Shown piece after piece: positions 47,703-55,853 of a stretch of DNA of 64,000 nt; the stretch's first letter is position 1; every line of letters starts with the position of its first letter. This DNA comes from Bacteroidaceae bacterium. Lineage in GTDB: Bacteria > Bacteroidota > Bacteroidia > Bacteroidales > Bacteroidaceae. A program made the translations under genes and the position numbers. A model generated the notes under the pieces. That model saw nothing but the letters and a program-made list of their open reading frames with translations, was not told the origin of the DNA and did no database searches. Location: NCBI GenBank assembly GCA_017615835.1, contig JAFZZI010000007.1:248001-312000 (forward strand), in the 5' to 3' direction.

Positions 47703-48389
47703 ATGACTTACTTTTTTTATCCAATGAATAAAAGGGTCTCTGATGATGAATTATTAGAGGCGTTAAATGATATGGTTTTAGTAGATGCTATAGATAAAGA
47801 TGGCATTTATGTGTGGAATGAGAGGAACTATGATGATTGGGAAGATGCATGTGGGGGACCTTGTAGAATTCAGCAGTTTGTTCAGAACGAGTTAGTAAAC
47901 GATGTTTACTATACAGGAGAAGAAGACGAAATGATTCATCTTTACCCTAATAAGAAGGTTTATGCATTAGATCATGCAACGGATGATGAGATTTTGAATG
48001 CAGACTCTTTCTTTCTAGTCCACTCTTACGGAGAAGGAGTATACTATGATGTTCCTAGTGAATTTAATGAACGTGTTTTCGGCGATTTTGTCTCATGTGT
48101 TCGCGACCTTATGGCAGATATATCATCCCATGAATATCCTGAAATACCGACAAGAATGGTCTCTACGCCATATGATAAAGGCATGTATTTCACCTATATC
48201 AAACCAAAGCATTACTACGAGAATCCAGATTTTCCATTTGACGATTTTAAAGGTTACAATATTGCGTTCTGGTTTGAAGATGGAAAGATTATTATGAGAT
48301 GCGATTGCCGTGATGTTCTCAATTTAATGGGAGACAATGCGAGTGAAATTGAGAAATATTCAATCATCCAACAGTATGATGATTTATAA
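47703..48389 (+). CDS. Hypothetical protein, acidic
   Basis: 228 residues from ATG 47703. Strongly acidic, with aromatic-rich segments such as YVWNERNYDDWEDACGG and KGYNIAFWFEDGKIIMRCDC. No signal peptide, membrane segment or known family was recognised. Followed by a strong terminator at 48446. Confidence 0.7.
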   Translation: MTYFFYPMNKRVSDDELLEALNDMVLVDAIDKDGIYVWNERNYDDWEDACGGPCRIQQFVQNELVNDVYYTGEEDEMIHLYPNKKVYALDHATDDEILNADSFFLVHSYGEGVYYDVPSEFNERVFGDFVSCVRDLMADISSHEYPEIPTRMVSTPYDKGMYFTYIKPKHYYENPDFPFDDFKGYNIAFWFEDGKIIMRCDCRDVLNLMGDNASEIEKYSIIQQYDDL

Positions 48390-48445
48390 TCGTATTCTTA
48401 TGATAGATACAGGGAGCAATCCCGAAGTATTCGAATAAGTTTCGT

Positions 48446-48475
48446 GCGACTTTGCTAGCAAGGTCGCTTTTTTTT
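48446..48475 (+). terminator. Intrinsic terminator
   Basis: Nine-pair stem from GCGACTTTG (48446-48454, one G-T pair) and CAAGGTCGC (48459-48467) with loop CTAG, then eight T. Confidence 0.85.
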
Positions 48476-48576
48476 GTGCAAATAGTTCACTCTTTTACTA
48501 AACTTTTCCTTCTGTTTTGATAAGTAGATGTACAAAGCAATACACTTATCATTAACATCTATTAAACCCAACTAAA

Positions 48577-49140
48577 ATGACACACATCAAACTCGTTTAT
48601 CATTTTTCTCATGGATACCAAGATTACTATTATCCTATCAAAGACTATCCTAAACTTCAGCACCTTCTTGGTTCAGTAATAACACAGAGGCTCCAAAATA
48701 GGTATCTTGATGGTTTTCTTATGGATACGAACATAATGAAAGGAATTCATGCATGTATCGCCTCCAACGCTCAGTACATTACGACCAATTGTTGTGAGTT
48801 AGAGAGACCGCATATTAACGACGAATTGGTTAGACGAGATCGAGTCCATCACAAAAAGATTATGAATTACGACCGCGACGTCCTACAAAGTGGACAATAT
48901 TTGATGAAACGGAATTGTTGTTCTGGTTCGGTTATATACGAGTTTGACTCGACCGAACCTTTTGAGAACAAGAAACTACAAATAGTTGATAATCTCACCC
49001 ATAAATACAACCATAAAAAAAGACTTCGTTATCAAACAACGACAGATTACATTATATACGATGGCGTGAAAATATCACCAACAAAAGTAATTACAACCAA
49101 CCGTAATGATCGTGGGACATACTGCATAATCGAGAAATAA
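48577..49140 (+). CDS. Hypothetical protein
   Basis: 187 residues, basic and rich in Tyr, His and Asn, with a Cys-containing centre (ITTNCCELERPH, MKRNCCSGSVIYEFD). It ends with TTTDYIIYDGVKISPTKV and a Lys terminus. No recognised family, signal peptide or membrane helix. It is convergent with the Sel1/Vsr operon. Confidence 0.65.
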   Translation: MTHIKLVYHFSHGYQDYYYPIKDYPKLQHLLGSVITQRLQNRYLDGFLMDTNIMKGIHACIASNAQYITTNCCELERPHINDELVRRDRVHHKKIMNYDRDVLQSGQYLMKRNCCSGSVIYEFDSTEPFENKKLQIVDNLTHKYNHKKRLRYQTTTDYIIYDGVKISPTKVITTNRNDRGTYCIIEK

Positions 49141-49180
49141 ACGACATTAAAGACAAAGGTGAAGACTTATATCTCCACCT

Positions 49181-49741
49181 TTATTTCTCTTTAAAATACC
49201 AGAGTTTAAATAGCAATATGACGAGGATAACAACCACAACTCCTATCAATCCCCACACAATCCAATTGGGTCTTCGTCTTTCCATCCTCCCTTCAAACCA
49301 ATCCAAGAACCCATCCGGATTATCACCCCATTGGAGTTCCATCAGATTCTCAGCATTCCGATAACCAACTTTTGCGGATTTCTCCAACCAATACTTAGCA
49401 GATACCGGGTCTTTCTCCAATCCTTCCTTTCCATTCAAATACAAAGAACCCAATACATACCAACAGAAAGGTTCTCTCTCGTCTGCATTCTCTGCTGCGG
49501 TCTTAATGATATCCAAACCTTTTTTAAGGTCATACCATTCTTTGTCTTCCATCAGATATGCCAGACCCCACATGGTCTTTAATGGACACGGAGAGTTAGG
49601 ATTCGTTGCCAATCCTTCCAACATCTCAAACTCTCCTTTTACTTCCTCGAAGGAATGGGCAGAGGATAACCTCTTATAGATTATCCTCATCAGTTTGCTG
49701 ATATCCTTCGTGAATTGTCTATCGTCGTATGGTCTAGACAT
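49181..49741 (-). CDS. Sel1-like repeat protein with C-terminal membrane anchor
   Basis: 186 residues. Helical pairs of the Sel1/TPR type occupy about 60-135, with the pattern LGSLYLNGKEGLEKDPVSA and KYWLEKSAKVGYRNAENL. After RMERRRPNW a single hydrophobic helix follows (IVWGLIGVVVVILVILLFKLW, seen in part) and KEK at the end, which makes it a tail-anchored inner-membrane protein with its repeats in the cytoplasm. It is the last gene of the methyltransferase-endonuclease-Vsr operon, 3 bases after vsr. Its role in that operon is unknown. Confidence 0.75.
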   Translation of the reverse strand: MSRPYDDRQFTKDISKLMRIIYKRLSSAHSFEEVKGEFEMLEGLATNPNSPCPLKTMWGLAYLMEDKEWYDLKKGLDIIKTAAENADEREPFCWYVLGSLYLNGKEGLEKDPVSAKYWLEKSAKVGYRNAENLMELQWGDNPDGFLDWFEGRMERRRPNWIVWGLIGVVVVILVILLFKLWYFKEK

Positions 49742-49744
49742 AGG

Positions 49745-50281
49745 TCAGAGATGTTTTATCTCATTGAGTAGTGATTCCGTTTCTCGTTGGTGAGACCGTC
49801 TTTCTTCCAACCATTCCTCCCGATTAATTCTCCGTTCCTCTTTATAACGTCTATATGAATCTCCGTTACTAATAATATCCGACTCCACTCTGTTAACGGT
49901 ATCATCAAACCGCTTCTTTTCCAGTTCGCACTCCCATACAATTACAACTGACCATCCTTTCGCTTCTAACTGTCTCCAAACATCTTCATCCCTTTTCTGA
50001 TTCCGTTCTACCTTCTCAATCCAAAAGTCCGTATTGGTTTTCGGAACCACATACTTCTTGCAATCTTTATGACCGTGCCAAAAGCAACCGTGAATGAAAA
50101 CAACTGTACGATATTTCGGCAAAACAATATCAGGCGAACCTGGCAGTCGTTTATCGTTCTTTCTGTATCGAAATCCATTCCTCCACAATTCTTTTCTCAA
50201 CCTTATTTCTGGTTTTGTTGAGGTTGAATGAATATGCGACATACATTCATGCCGCTGTTGCGGGGATAGAGTATCGGACAT
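49745..50281 (-). CDS. vsr: Very short patch repair endonuclease (Vsr)
   Basis: 178 residues. The core RLPGSPDIVLPKYRTVVFIHG then CFWHGH matches Vsr exactly at its catalytic residues, including Asp51, His64 and His69 in the same numbering as the E. coli enzyme. The N-terminus has RHECMSHIHSTSTKPEIRLRK. The last 40 residues are a charged helical tail longer than usual. Vsr nicks next to T in T:G mismatches created by deamination of 5-methylcytosine, countering the mutagenic effect of the methyltransferase encoded two genes upstream in this operon. Confidence 0.95.
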   Translation of the reverse strand: MSDTLSPQQRHECMSHIHSTSTKPEIRLRKELWRNGFRYRKNDKRLPGSPDIVLPKYRTVVFIHGCFWHGHKDCKKYVVPKTNTDFWIEKVERNQKRDEDVWRQLEAKGWSVVIVWECELEKKRFDDTVNRVESDIISNGDSYRRYKEERRINREEWLEERRSHQRETESLLNEIKHL

Positions 50282-50293
50282 TAATTAAACTGT

Positions 50294-51388
50294 TTATGAG
50301 AGACAAACTTTCTCCATATAGCAGTCTAGGAATTCTTGATTAACGCCATGTAGATTACGGTGAGTACAGATATAATACAACTCCTCAACAGAAGAATATG
50401 CGAAATATCTCGCATCCAGCGCTTTGAATTGTGATTTGTTGATTTTCTCAACAACCATATCTCTATCATCGTCTGGCGCTACTATGACATAACGTGTACG
50501 AAAATCAGGCATCATGTCGTACAACCCCTTCATCCGCGTAAGTCCAGAAGTAACCCCTGTTGTGTGTTCGACTTCCATGACGGCTGGCATAAAGCGCCCA
50601 TTTTGAAACCAAATACAGTCAATCAGTTTTGCTTCTGATTCGGCCCTAAAACGAGATACAACATTCTCATCATCGGTTAATGAGGAGATGATATTAGGTT
50701 GACAGACAAGCGGTTTCCCTTTATACTGAATTCCCATATCATTTTGCGCTATCCACGTTCTATAACCCAACTGTAATCCAATTATGTACAAGGCAATTTG
50801 GATTTGTGTATGTCGGCGCACAGCTTCGATATCAAGCGGGCCATTCGTCAGAGATTCGGGAACTATGATATCGTCATAAATGACTTGCTTCGACGGTATT
50901 TCTGAGATGGCCATATTCTGAACTTCTTTCTGTACAAGAACGCCATTGCTATGCGGCGTTTCAGGAGTCCAAATCACATGTTTATGACCAGTTTCTATTG
51001 AAGTCTGGCCACCCTTATCCATAATACGACCGGGATAACAATAATAGAATTCAGGTGTGTGAGCGATTAAGGACTCTAAAACAGACCGCGTATTATATGA
51101 AGCCGCAAATAATCGATCAAGATTAATAGGTTCCATACCCGATAAAGCATTGGCAAAGCGCCAAATCATTTCACTTGACAGGCTAACATTTGATGCTTGT
51201 GAAAAAGATTTTGGTGTTGATGGCTTATTAGAGGTTGGATCCCAACGACGAATAACAATGGGGCCTTCTGGTAGATTAACACTTACAATGCGTATTTTTC
51301 CATGATTATCAGGGTTCACATAATTATAATCCCTGTTTTTTGGAAGAGCATTGATAGCATTGACAATATTATACGCCGTTAATTTCAT
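50294..51388 (-). CDS. Type II restriction endonuclease, PD-(D/E)XK-like
   Basis: 364 residues. Its start overlaps the methyltransferase stop as TAATG. A likely nuclease centre is LIDCIWFQNGRF then MPAVMEVEHTTG: Asp257, Glu272 and Glu274, a D-X14-E-X-E variant of the PD-(D/E)XK site as in some restriction enzymes. The centre is followed by a beta strand with FRTRYVIVAPDDDRD. The N-terminal 200 residues could hold the DNA-recognition domain. No named family was recognised; position between a cytosine methyltransferase and Vsr makes the cognate restriction function very likely. Recognition sequence unknown. Confidence 0.82.
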   Translation of the reverse strand: MKLTAYNIVNAINALPKNRDYNYVNPDNHGKIRIVSVNLPEGPIVIRRWDPTSNKPSTPKSFSQASNVSLSSEMIWRFANALSGMEPINLDRLFAASYNTRSVLESLIAHTPEFYYCYPGRIMDKGGQTSIETGHKHVIWTPETPHSNGVLVQKEVQNMAISEIPSKQVIYDDIIVPESLTNGPLDIEAVRRHTQIQIALYIIGLQLGYRTWIAQNDMGIQYKGKPLVCQPNIISSLTDDENVVSRFRAESEAKLIDCIWFQNGRFMPAVMEVEHTTGVTSGLTRMKGLYDMMPDFRTRYVIVAPDDDRDMVVEKINKSQFKALDARYFAYSSVEELYYICTHRNLHGVNQEFLDCYMEKVCLS

Positions 51389-52494
51389 TATTGAGCAGAA
51401 TTAAAGAAGTCTTGTATCGTTTGTGCAATTCCGCGAGCCAACAAAAACGGAACGCCATTGCCAATAGTTTTAAACTTGTCCGACAAAGACATTTCAGGCG
51501 GTAAAACAAACTCGGCCGGAAGTGACTGCAAAGCCATTGCCTCTGCAACAGACAGTCTTCTTGCCATATACGGATGAAGATGCACTTCGTTATTGCCATA
51601 AGCTACCGTTGGTGAATAACGCCAGCGATGCAACCGTTTGTAGCTTTTCCTCGAATCATCGCCCTCTTGAATGGCAATCATCCGGGCAAGACCTGCGCGC
51701 GGTGTAAAAATATCTTGTGAATTCGGATGATGCATAACATCGTTTTTTTCAAACCAATGTTGAACTGTCAGTTCAAGCGGAATCCCATCTGGTGCAGGTC
51801 TGTTATTAAGGAAAGCGAACGGTTCAGTTGTCGGCCATGAAAGATTCTTTACCTCATCCAGATTGAATAAGATATGGCCGTTCCAATTAAACTCATTTAT
51901 ATTCAATTTTAGCTGTTTGGCAACCTTTTTCTGAATACCGAATAGAAGTATTCTGTCCCTATCTTGCGGGACGCCAAATTCAAGTGCGTTGCAAAGTCTA
52001 TCGGTCAAATAATAGTGCTTTGAAAGGGATGCTTTTAACTCTTCGTAATACGCTCGGTGTTTCGCCGTTCTCCACAACCCTTTTACATTCTCGAACAGAA
52101 AGAAATCCGGTTTCTGAACACAGATTAAATCGATATACGATTGGGAGAGCTTTCCATTATCTCCTTCTCGACCTTTCTGCTTTCCGGCGACGGAAAAATC
52201 AGGACAGGGCGGTCCCCCAATAAAACCGACCAAACTGTCCTCTTGATGGTCTTGTTCAATATAACCGTGTAATTCTTTTGCTCGGTCTGAAATAAACTCA
52301 TTAACATCACGACTATAACCGAATCTTGGTTCCGCGATGCCCATATGAGTCCGTGCGTATTTATAAGCATTCAAAAACGCAGGAGAAAACTCGTTAACAA
52401 AGTCTATTGTAAAACCTGCATTCTCAAATCCGAGATCGAGAAATCCCGAACCAGAAAAAAAGGAAAATATCTTAATTCGTTTTGGCATCATCAA
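51388..52494 (-). CDS. DNA (cytosine-5-)-methyltransferase, type II
   Basis: 368 residues. Motif I FSFFSGSGFLDLGFENAG, motif IV GGPPCPDFS with catalytic Cys97, motif VI FENVKG, motif VIII QDRDRILLFG and motif X GNGVPFLLARGIAQT are in the canonical order, with the target-recognition region at about 200-310. Three consecutive Met codons (52494, 52491, 52488) allow small variation in the start. It makes 5-methylcytosine to protect host DNA from the endonuclease encoded next. First gene of the four-gene operon; its promoter is a full consensus. Confidence 0.96.
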   Translation of the reverse strand: MMMPKRIKIFSFFSGSGFLDLGFENAGFTIDFVNEFSPAFLNAYKYARTHMGIAEPRFGYSRDVNEFISDRAKELHGYIEQDHQEDSLVGFIGGPPCPDFSVAGKQKGREGDNGKLSQSYIDLICVQKPDFFLFENVKGLWRTAKHRAYYEELKASLSKHYYLTDRLCNALEFGVPQDRDRILLFGIQKKVAKQLKLNINEFNWNGHILFNLDEVKNLSWPTTEPFAFLNNRPAPDGIPLELTVQHWFEKNDVMHHPNSQDIFTPRAGLARMIAIQEGDDSRKSYKRLHRWRYSPTVAYGNNEVHLHPYMARRLSVAEAMALQSLPAEFVLPPEMSLSDKFKTIGNGVPFLLARGIAQTIQDFFNSAQ

Positions 52495-52508
52495 TCGCTC
52501 TTAATGTA

Positions 52509-52539
52509 CAAAGGTAGTTTATTTTCGACACCATTCAAA
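52509..52539 (-). promoter_or_regulatory. Promoter of the restriction-modification operon
   Basis: On the minus strand: TTTG (52539-52536), a 19-base spacer, TACCTTTG (52516-52509). Complete match to the host consensus, so the operon should be expressed by the host primary sigma factor. The leader is about 10-15 nt. Confidence 0.78.
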
Positions 52540-52705
52540 GAAGATATCAGACTATCGTTAATTCCAATATGAATCTTCCGCGTTAAACGGTCAAATAATA
52601 CTCAAACAAAATTATTTCATGATAACTGACTAACATATAGACGATTAACAACAAAACACAAAACCAAATACACCCATTTCACCGATTCGTTAAAAAATGA
52701 TATAT

Positions 52706-52713
52706 TATATTTG
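52706..52713 (+). promoter_or_regulatory. -7 box before the 162-residue hypothetical gene
   Basis: TATATTTG, exact TAnnTTTG, 30 bases before ATG 52743. No TTTG at -33. The 52495-52742 gap otherwise holds only the divergent restriction-modification promoter. Confidence 0.45.
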
Positions 52714-52742
52714 GGTTGTTTAACCATCAAACCCTATGACCT

Positions 52743-53231
52743 ATGATTAACAAAACAGACCACATCCGCCGTTACACGTGCGCAGATATGAACATCACAC
52801 AGGTAATCCGCAAAAGTTTGTCGGATAATTTTGAACGAATCCCTTATACCAATGAAGGTGGATATATTGCCACCGATATTGGAGAAAAGGAAGATGACGA
52901 ACACCTGCTTATTATGGTAAGTGGTTTTTTAGATGGTGCCGGTATTATGATGCAGGAAGTGACAGTCGTTTACTTTGACACGATAGAGAGAGCGAACAGA
53001 TTCAGAAGGTCAGAAGAAGGAAGGATATTTGGAGATAGGTTTAGTGATGGAAAAGATTGTTTTGACTATACAACTTTTGCCGGAAATCCCGCCCTTCCAA
53101 ATCTTATTGCAACTATACTTCGAAACCACTTCAACATTAAAGACAATTCATATCTGATTGCACACACCTATTGCAATGTGGACTACTTTAGGAAAGACAC
53201 GGAAAAGAAGAGTTCCATACAGCAGAATTAA
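52743..53231 (+). CDS. Hypothetical protein
   Basis: 162 residues, mixed alpha/beta by pattern (GYIATDIGEKEDDEHLLIMV, VTVVYFDTIERANRFRRSEEG in part). No recognised family, signal peptide or membrane helix. It begins after its own -7 box and ends at a bidirectional terminator. Confidence 0.65.
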   Translation: MINKTDHIRRYTCADMNITQVIRKSLSDNFERIPYTNEGGYIATDIGEKEDDEHLLIMVSGFLDGAGIMMQEVTVVYFDTIERANRFRRSEEGRIFGDRFSDGKDCFDYTTFAGNPALPNLIATILRNHFNIKDNSYLIAHTYCNVDYFRKDTEKKSSIQQN

Positions 53232-53263
53232 AAGACGAGGGTGTTCTCAACCCTCGTCTTTTG
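53231..53263. terminator. Bidirectional intrinsic terminator
   Basis: AAAAGACGAGGGT (53231-53243) and its exact complement ACCCTCGTCTTTT (53251-53263) with a 7-base loop. It serves the plus gene ending at 53231 and the minus gene ending at 53285. Confidence 0.85.
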
Positions 53264-53284
53264 TGTTCAGTTGTTTTAATACGA

Positions 53285-53551
53285 TTAACGGACAAATATG
53301 TACTTTGCGGTTACATCCTCAATCCGGTCAATACTTATCCAAAACTTCCCATCTTCTTCAACGATAAACGAAGAGATTGAATAGAAATTGTCTGGGTCAG
53401 ATATGTCTGTTTTGTTGATTAAGTACACGTCATTCTCAGTATCCACATAAATACCATCCTCCGGATCTATCCAGTTACTATAACGAATATAATCGGTTAA
53501 TAGGTCTGTTATTCTATTACTGAATGAATGGTAATCCTGAATCGTGTCCAT
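53285..53551 (-). CDS. Small hypothetical protein
   Basis: 88 residues from ATG 53551 (MDTIQDYHSFSNRITDLLTD). The open frame extends to 53617, but that part lies inside an inverted repeat. Acidic with a beta-rich second half (YSISSFIVEEDGKFWISIDR). No recognised family. Confidence 0.55.
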   Translation of the reverse strand: MDTIQDYHSFSNRITDLLTDYIRYSNWIDPEDGIYVDTENDVYLINKTDISDPDNFYSISSFIVEEDGKFWISIDRIEDVTAKYIFVR

Positions 53552-53561
53552 ATAAAAGAGA

Positions 53562-53635
53562 AGGATTCTCTCAATGGCGGTAGAACACCGTTGGAGTCTG
53601 TGAATACAGATAAGCAAGAGAATTGAGAGAATCCT
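53562..53635. repeat. 14-bp inverted repeat between two hypothetical genes
   Basis: AGGATTCTCTCAAT (53562-53575) and its exact complement ATTGAGAGAATCCT (53622-53635), 46 bases apart. It lies between the stop of the gene ending at 53644 and the start of the gene at 53551, so it could act as an attenuator or processing hairpin in the minus-strand transcript. Confidence 0.6.
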
Positions 53636-53643
53636 ATAAGAAT

Positions 53644-53958
53644 TTAGTCGGTTGTCTGAATGTAGTAGTCGAGTTCCTCTCCTTTTAAGTTATCCATACA
53701 CCATTCATCAACCATCCTCCAGAGTTTATCATAGAGGGCGGCAAACTCGTACTTCTCCTCATACCACCTCCATATCTTCCAGTTGAGAACCATTGATAGT
53801 TCCGTAATGTATTTGTAGTTAGTCTTCCACTCGTTGAATGCACGATTGAAGGTATCTAGAATTGCCTCCAGACCCCATACGTCGGCAATAGAGAAGTCCA
53901 TATAAAAAGAAGTGACAGGTTTATACCCTGTCAATTCTTCAATTCTCCAATTCTCCAT
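53644..53958 (-). CDS. Small hypothetical protein, Trp/Tyr rich
   Basis: 104 residues, acidic, with nine tryptophans (IADVWGLEAI, NWKIWRWYEEKYEF, LWRMVDEWCMDN). Predicted helical. Its first 20 bases overlap the end of the upstream 63-residue gene. No recognised family. Confidence 0.6.
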   Translation of the reverse strand: MENWRIEELTGYKPVTSFYMDFSIADVWGLEAILDTFNRAFNEWKTNYKYITELSMVLNWKIWRWYEEKYEFAALYDKLWRMVDEWCMDNLKGEELDYYIQTTD

Positions 53959-54130
53959 CTTCTCCGCTATTAAAAATGTGGTTAAGGGCGGTTTCGCAAC
54001 CCTTCAATAATTCTTCTTTAGTAGGACGATAGTCCAACACATAGTAGAGAAAGAGTAACTGATTAAGAACGTCCTCGATATCGTCGTTAAGACGAGCGAG
54101 GGTCAGATTAGTTGTATCTATTTTAACCAT
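53939..54130 (-). CDS. Small hypothetical protein
   Basis: 63 residues, helical and acidic (LARLNDDIEDVLNQLLFLYY). The start overlaps the end of the DUF4314-like gene, and its end overlaps the next gene by 20 bases. This tight packing, as in phage and plasmid modules, supports it being real. Function unknown. Confidence 0.55.
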   Translation of the reverse strand: MVKIDTTNLTLARLNDDIEDVLNQLLFLYYVLDYRPTKEELLKGCETALNHIFNSGEDGELEN

Positions 54131-54285
54131 TCAAACTCGTCTTCTTCCGGGATGATTGCTAAACCACCCCAAGTTCCGTGTAACTGTCCCATAGAGTCAA
54201 TGTATTCAATGACCCCTTCTTTACCGTCATAACGGTTATCCTCTCCTTTGAGATGGATAATCCTTACTTTGTCTCCGACTTTCAT
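54118..54285 (-). CDS. DUF4314-like small protein
   Basis: 55 residues (ATG 54285, TAG 54118-54120). The sequence MKVGDKVRIIHLKGEDNR, then GKEGVIEYIDSMGQLHGTW and GGLAIIPEEDEFEWL follows the DUF4314 pattern (GD-V-L, G--G-V--ID--GQ-HV-WD, LA-IPG-D-F) of short SH3-like proteins common in phages, plasmids and integrative elements. Function unknown. Its last bases overlap the start of the next gene. Confidence 0.7.
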   Translation of the reverse strand: MKVGDKVRIIHLKGEDNRYDGKEGVIEYIDSMGQLHGTWGGLAIIPEEDEFEWLK

Positions 54286-54298
54286 AGTGATTACTGTG

Positions 54299-54475
54299 TT
54301 AAAAGTTCTTTCTCCGATACCTCATTCTGAGGACTGCATAAACTCTCGAGGGTAATACCCTCTCTGTATTGCAGAGGTCGCAACAACGACCTTCTTTAAT
54401 GGGTGTCGCATTGTGTCCGTTTCCCTCGATAGGTTTGCCGCAGATGCAACAAATCGGTTTTTGACTATCATCCAT
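54299..54475 (-). CDS. Small zinc-ribbon-like protein
   Basis: 58 residues (ATG 54475, TAA 54299-54301). Two Cys pairs, CCICGKPIEGNGHNATPI and GRCCDLCNTERVLPSRV, form a zinc ribbon; the CICGK-GHNA-P-GRCCD-CN pattern is typical of small proteins in phages and mobile elements. The C-terminus is basic (RMRYRRKNF). It is probably nucleic-acid binding or a structural accessory; function unknown. It precedes the DUF4314-like gene by 13 bases. Confidence 0.68.
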   Translation of the reverse strand: MDDSQKPICCICGKPIEGNGHNATPIKEGRCCDLCNTERVLPSRVYAVLRMRYRRKNF

Positions 54476-54538
54476 ATCTCAATCATTAATGGTTATTGGA
54501 GATAATTACCAAAGGGATATGGAATCTTTAATTAAAAG

Positions 54539-54560
54539 AAGGAGGATTTTGGTCCTCCTT
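54539..54560 (-). terminator. Intrinsic terminator of the 123-residue hypothetical gene
   Basis: AAGGAGGA (54539-54546), a 6-base loop and TCCTCCTT (54553-54560). On the minus strand it is followed by a T-rich tract (CTTTTAATT) directly after the stop of the gene ending at 54576. Confidence 0.7.
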
Positions 54561-54575
54561 ATGATGTGATTGCGG

Positions 54576-54947
54576 TTATTTCGATAGTTCCTTCTCCAAT
54601 TCTTCATTTAACCGAATTAGTGAATGAACGTTGTCTATCCTTATGTCAGACAATAAAATAAATATGTGTTCTTCTCGCTCGATGAAGGATTTCTCATCGG
54701 GGTAAATATGTATCACGCCTGCTTCTTCCCGTGGTATTGCAAAATACTTTGCCCAAACGAACTGATAATCATCTTTACTCAATGTATGATACATGAATAA
54801 GATGGGGTTATCCACGACAAGTAATGAATGGTGATTGTCGCCCTTTTTCTGAACAAACCTTTTGGAGAGTGACATATAAAGGTTTCCTGCACTTGCCCGA
54901 AGAGACATGAATTTATCATTTAGTGTCTCACTATTACTGTATCTCAT
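54576..54947 (-). CDS. Hypothetical protein
   Basis: 123 residues from ATG 54947 (MRYSNSETLNDKFMSLRASA); the upstream ATG at 55001 gives a less likely extension. Mixed alpha/beta pattern (HSLLVVDNPILFMYHTL, AGVIHIYPDEKSFIEREEHI in part). No recognised family. Confidence 0.6.
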   Translation of the reverse strand: MRYSNSETLNDKFMSLRASAGNLYMSLSKRFVQKKGDNHHSLLVVDNPILFMYHTLSKDDYQFVWAKYFAIPREEAGVIHIYPDEKSFIEREEHIFILLSDIRIDNVHSLIRLNEELEKELSK

Positions 54948-55095
54948 AATGTATGGATTAATTGTTAAACTGTTTGTTTCTCTTGCACATCTATATAACA
55001 AACCGGGGTCAAAAGTTTAGTGGATTTTGCAACTTTTTTTAAGTTTTTTTCGAGGTTGGATATATTATATCAACAAATACACTCTAACTATACCT

Positions 55096-55791
55096 ATGAG
55101 GGAAACGATATATCAGAAAGTAGATAGATTACAACGTCAAAAGGGAGAATGGGAGACTAAGTGTAAAGAGGCAAATCGCACCATCAGAGAACTGTCAACG
55201 TCATTAAGGAAACAGACGGTTGACCCATCAATCATAGACGGATTCAAAGAGACGATAGAATCCCAGAAGACAACCATCCAAAACCTACAAAGTGAGTTGT
55301 CTGAATTGGAGGAGCAGAACCATAAACTCAATGCAGACATAGAGAGTCTGAGGGAGTTCGTTAAGTATTTGCAGAGGGAGGAAAAAGACCCTTCGGTTTT
55401 GGAGTTGATGAAGGTGGAGGAAGAAGATGGGCAGAATCGGTTGGAATACTTCAATAGTGGTTATTGGGAGGATAAGTGGGGGCAGTCGTTCTTTGATGAC
55501 TTACTCCTTCTTACCATTAATCCGTTCAACGGAGTCAAACTAAACTTTGTATCGCAAGCAGATTTGGTCAAACTCCTTAAAGCAGACTATAATGACCTAT
55601 GGATTGAGAAGCAAAGACAGTTGGAGAGGTATCGTCTCCAATACGATAAGTATCTTATGGATGAACTGACCTTCAAAAAGAGAAAGAACCAGTTGGGGTT
55701 GGATATCTGGAATGAGATATCCAAAGATTGGAGAATCCATATCATATTCTCCGATACAACTGAAAAAAAACTACAAGAACTGCCGTTCTAA
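55096..55791 (+). CDS. Coiled-coil hypothetical protein
   Basis: 231 residues from ATG 55096; the in-frame ATG at 55027 would add an unlikely hydrophobic stretch. Residues 1-100 are a long coiled coil (heptads in TIESQKTTIQNLQSELSELE and NADIESLREFVKYLQREE). A compact C-terminal part contains FFDDLLLLTINPFNGVKLNF and a basic, helical LERYRLQYDKYLMDE. No catalytic motif recognised. It ends at a large inverted repeat. Confidence 0.65.
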   Translation: MRETIYQKVDRLQRQKGEWETKCKEANRTIRELSTSLRKQTVDPSIIDGFKETIESQKTTIQNLQSELSELEEQNHKLNADIESLREFVKYLQREEKDPSVLELMKVEEEDGQNRLEYFNSGYWEDKWGQSFFDDLLLLTINPFNGVKLNFVSQADLVKLLKADYNDLWIEKQRQLERYRLQYDKYLMDELTFKKRKNQLGLDIWNEISKDWRIHIIFSDTTEKKLQELPF

Positions 55792-55800
55792 ACACTTTAG

Positions 55801-55853
55801 ATTATTAATCCTTATAATCGGTTCATTATCACTCGATTATAAGGATTAATAAT
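55801..55853. repeat. 20-bp perfect inverted repeat between the coiled-coil and resolvase genes
   Basis: ATTATTAATCCTTATAATCG at 55801-55820 and its exact complement at 55834-55853, with a 13-base centre. Related copies of GGATTAATAAT occur at 55976-55986 and a degenerate AAATTATTAATTC near 55932. The position next to a serine resolvase suggests either a shared terminator or recombinase binding sites. Confidence 0.8.
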
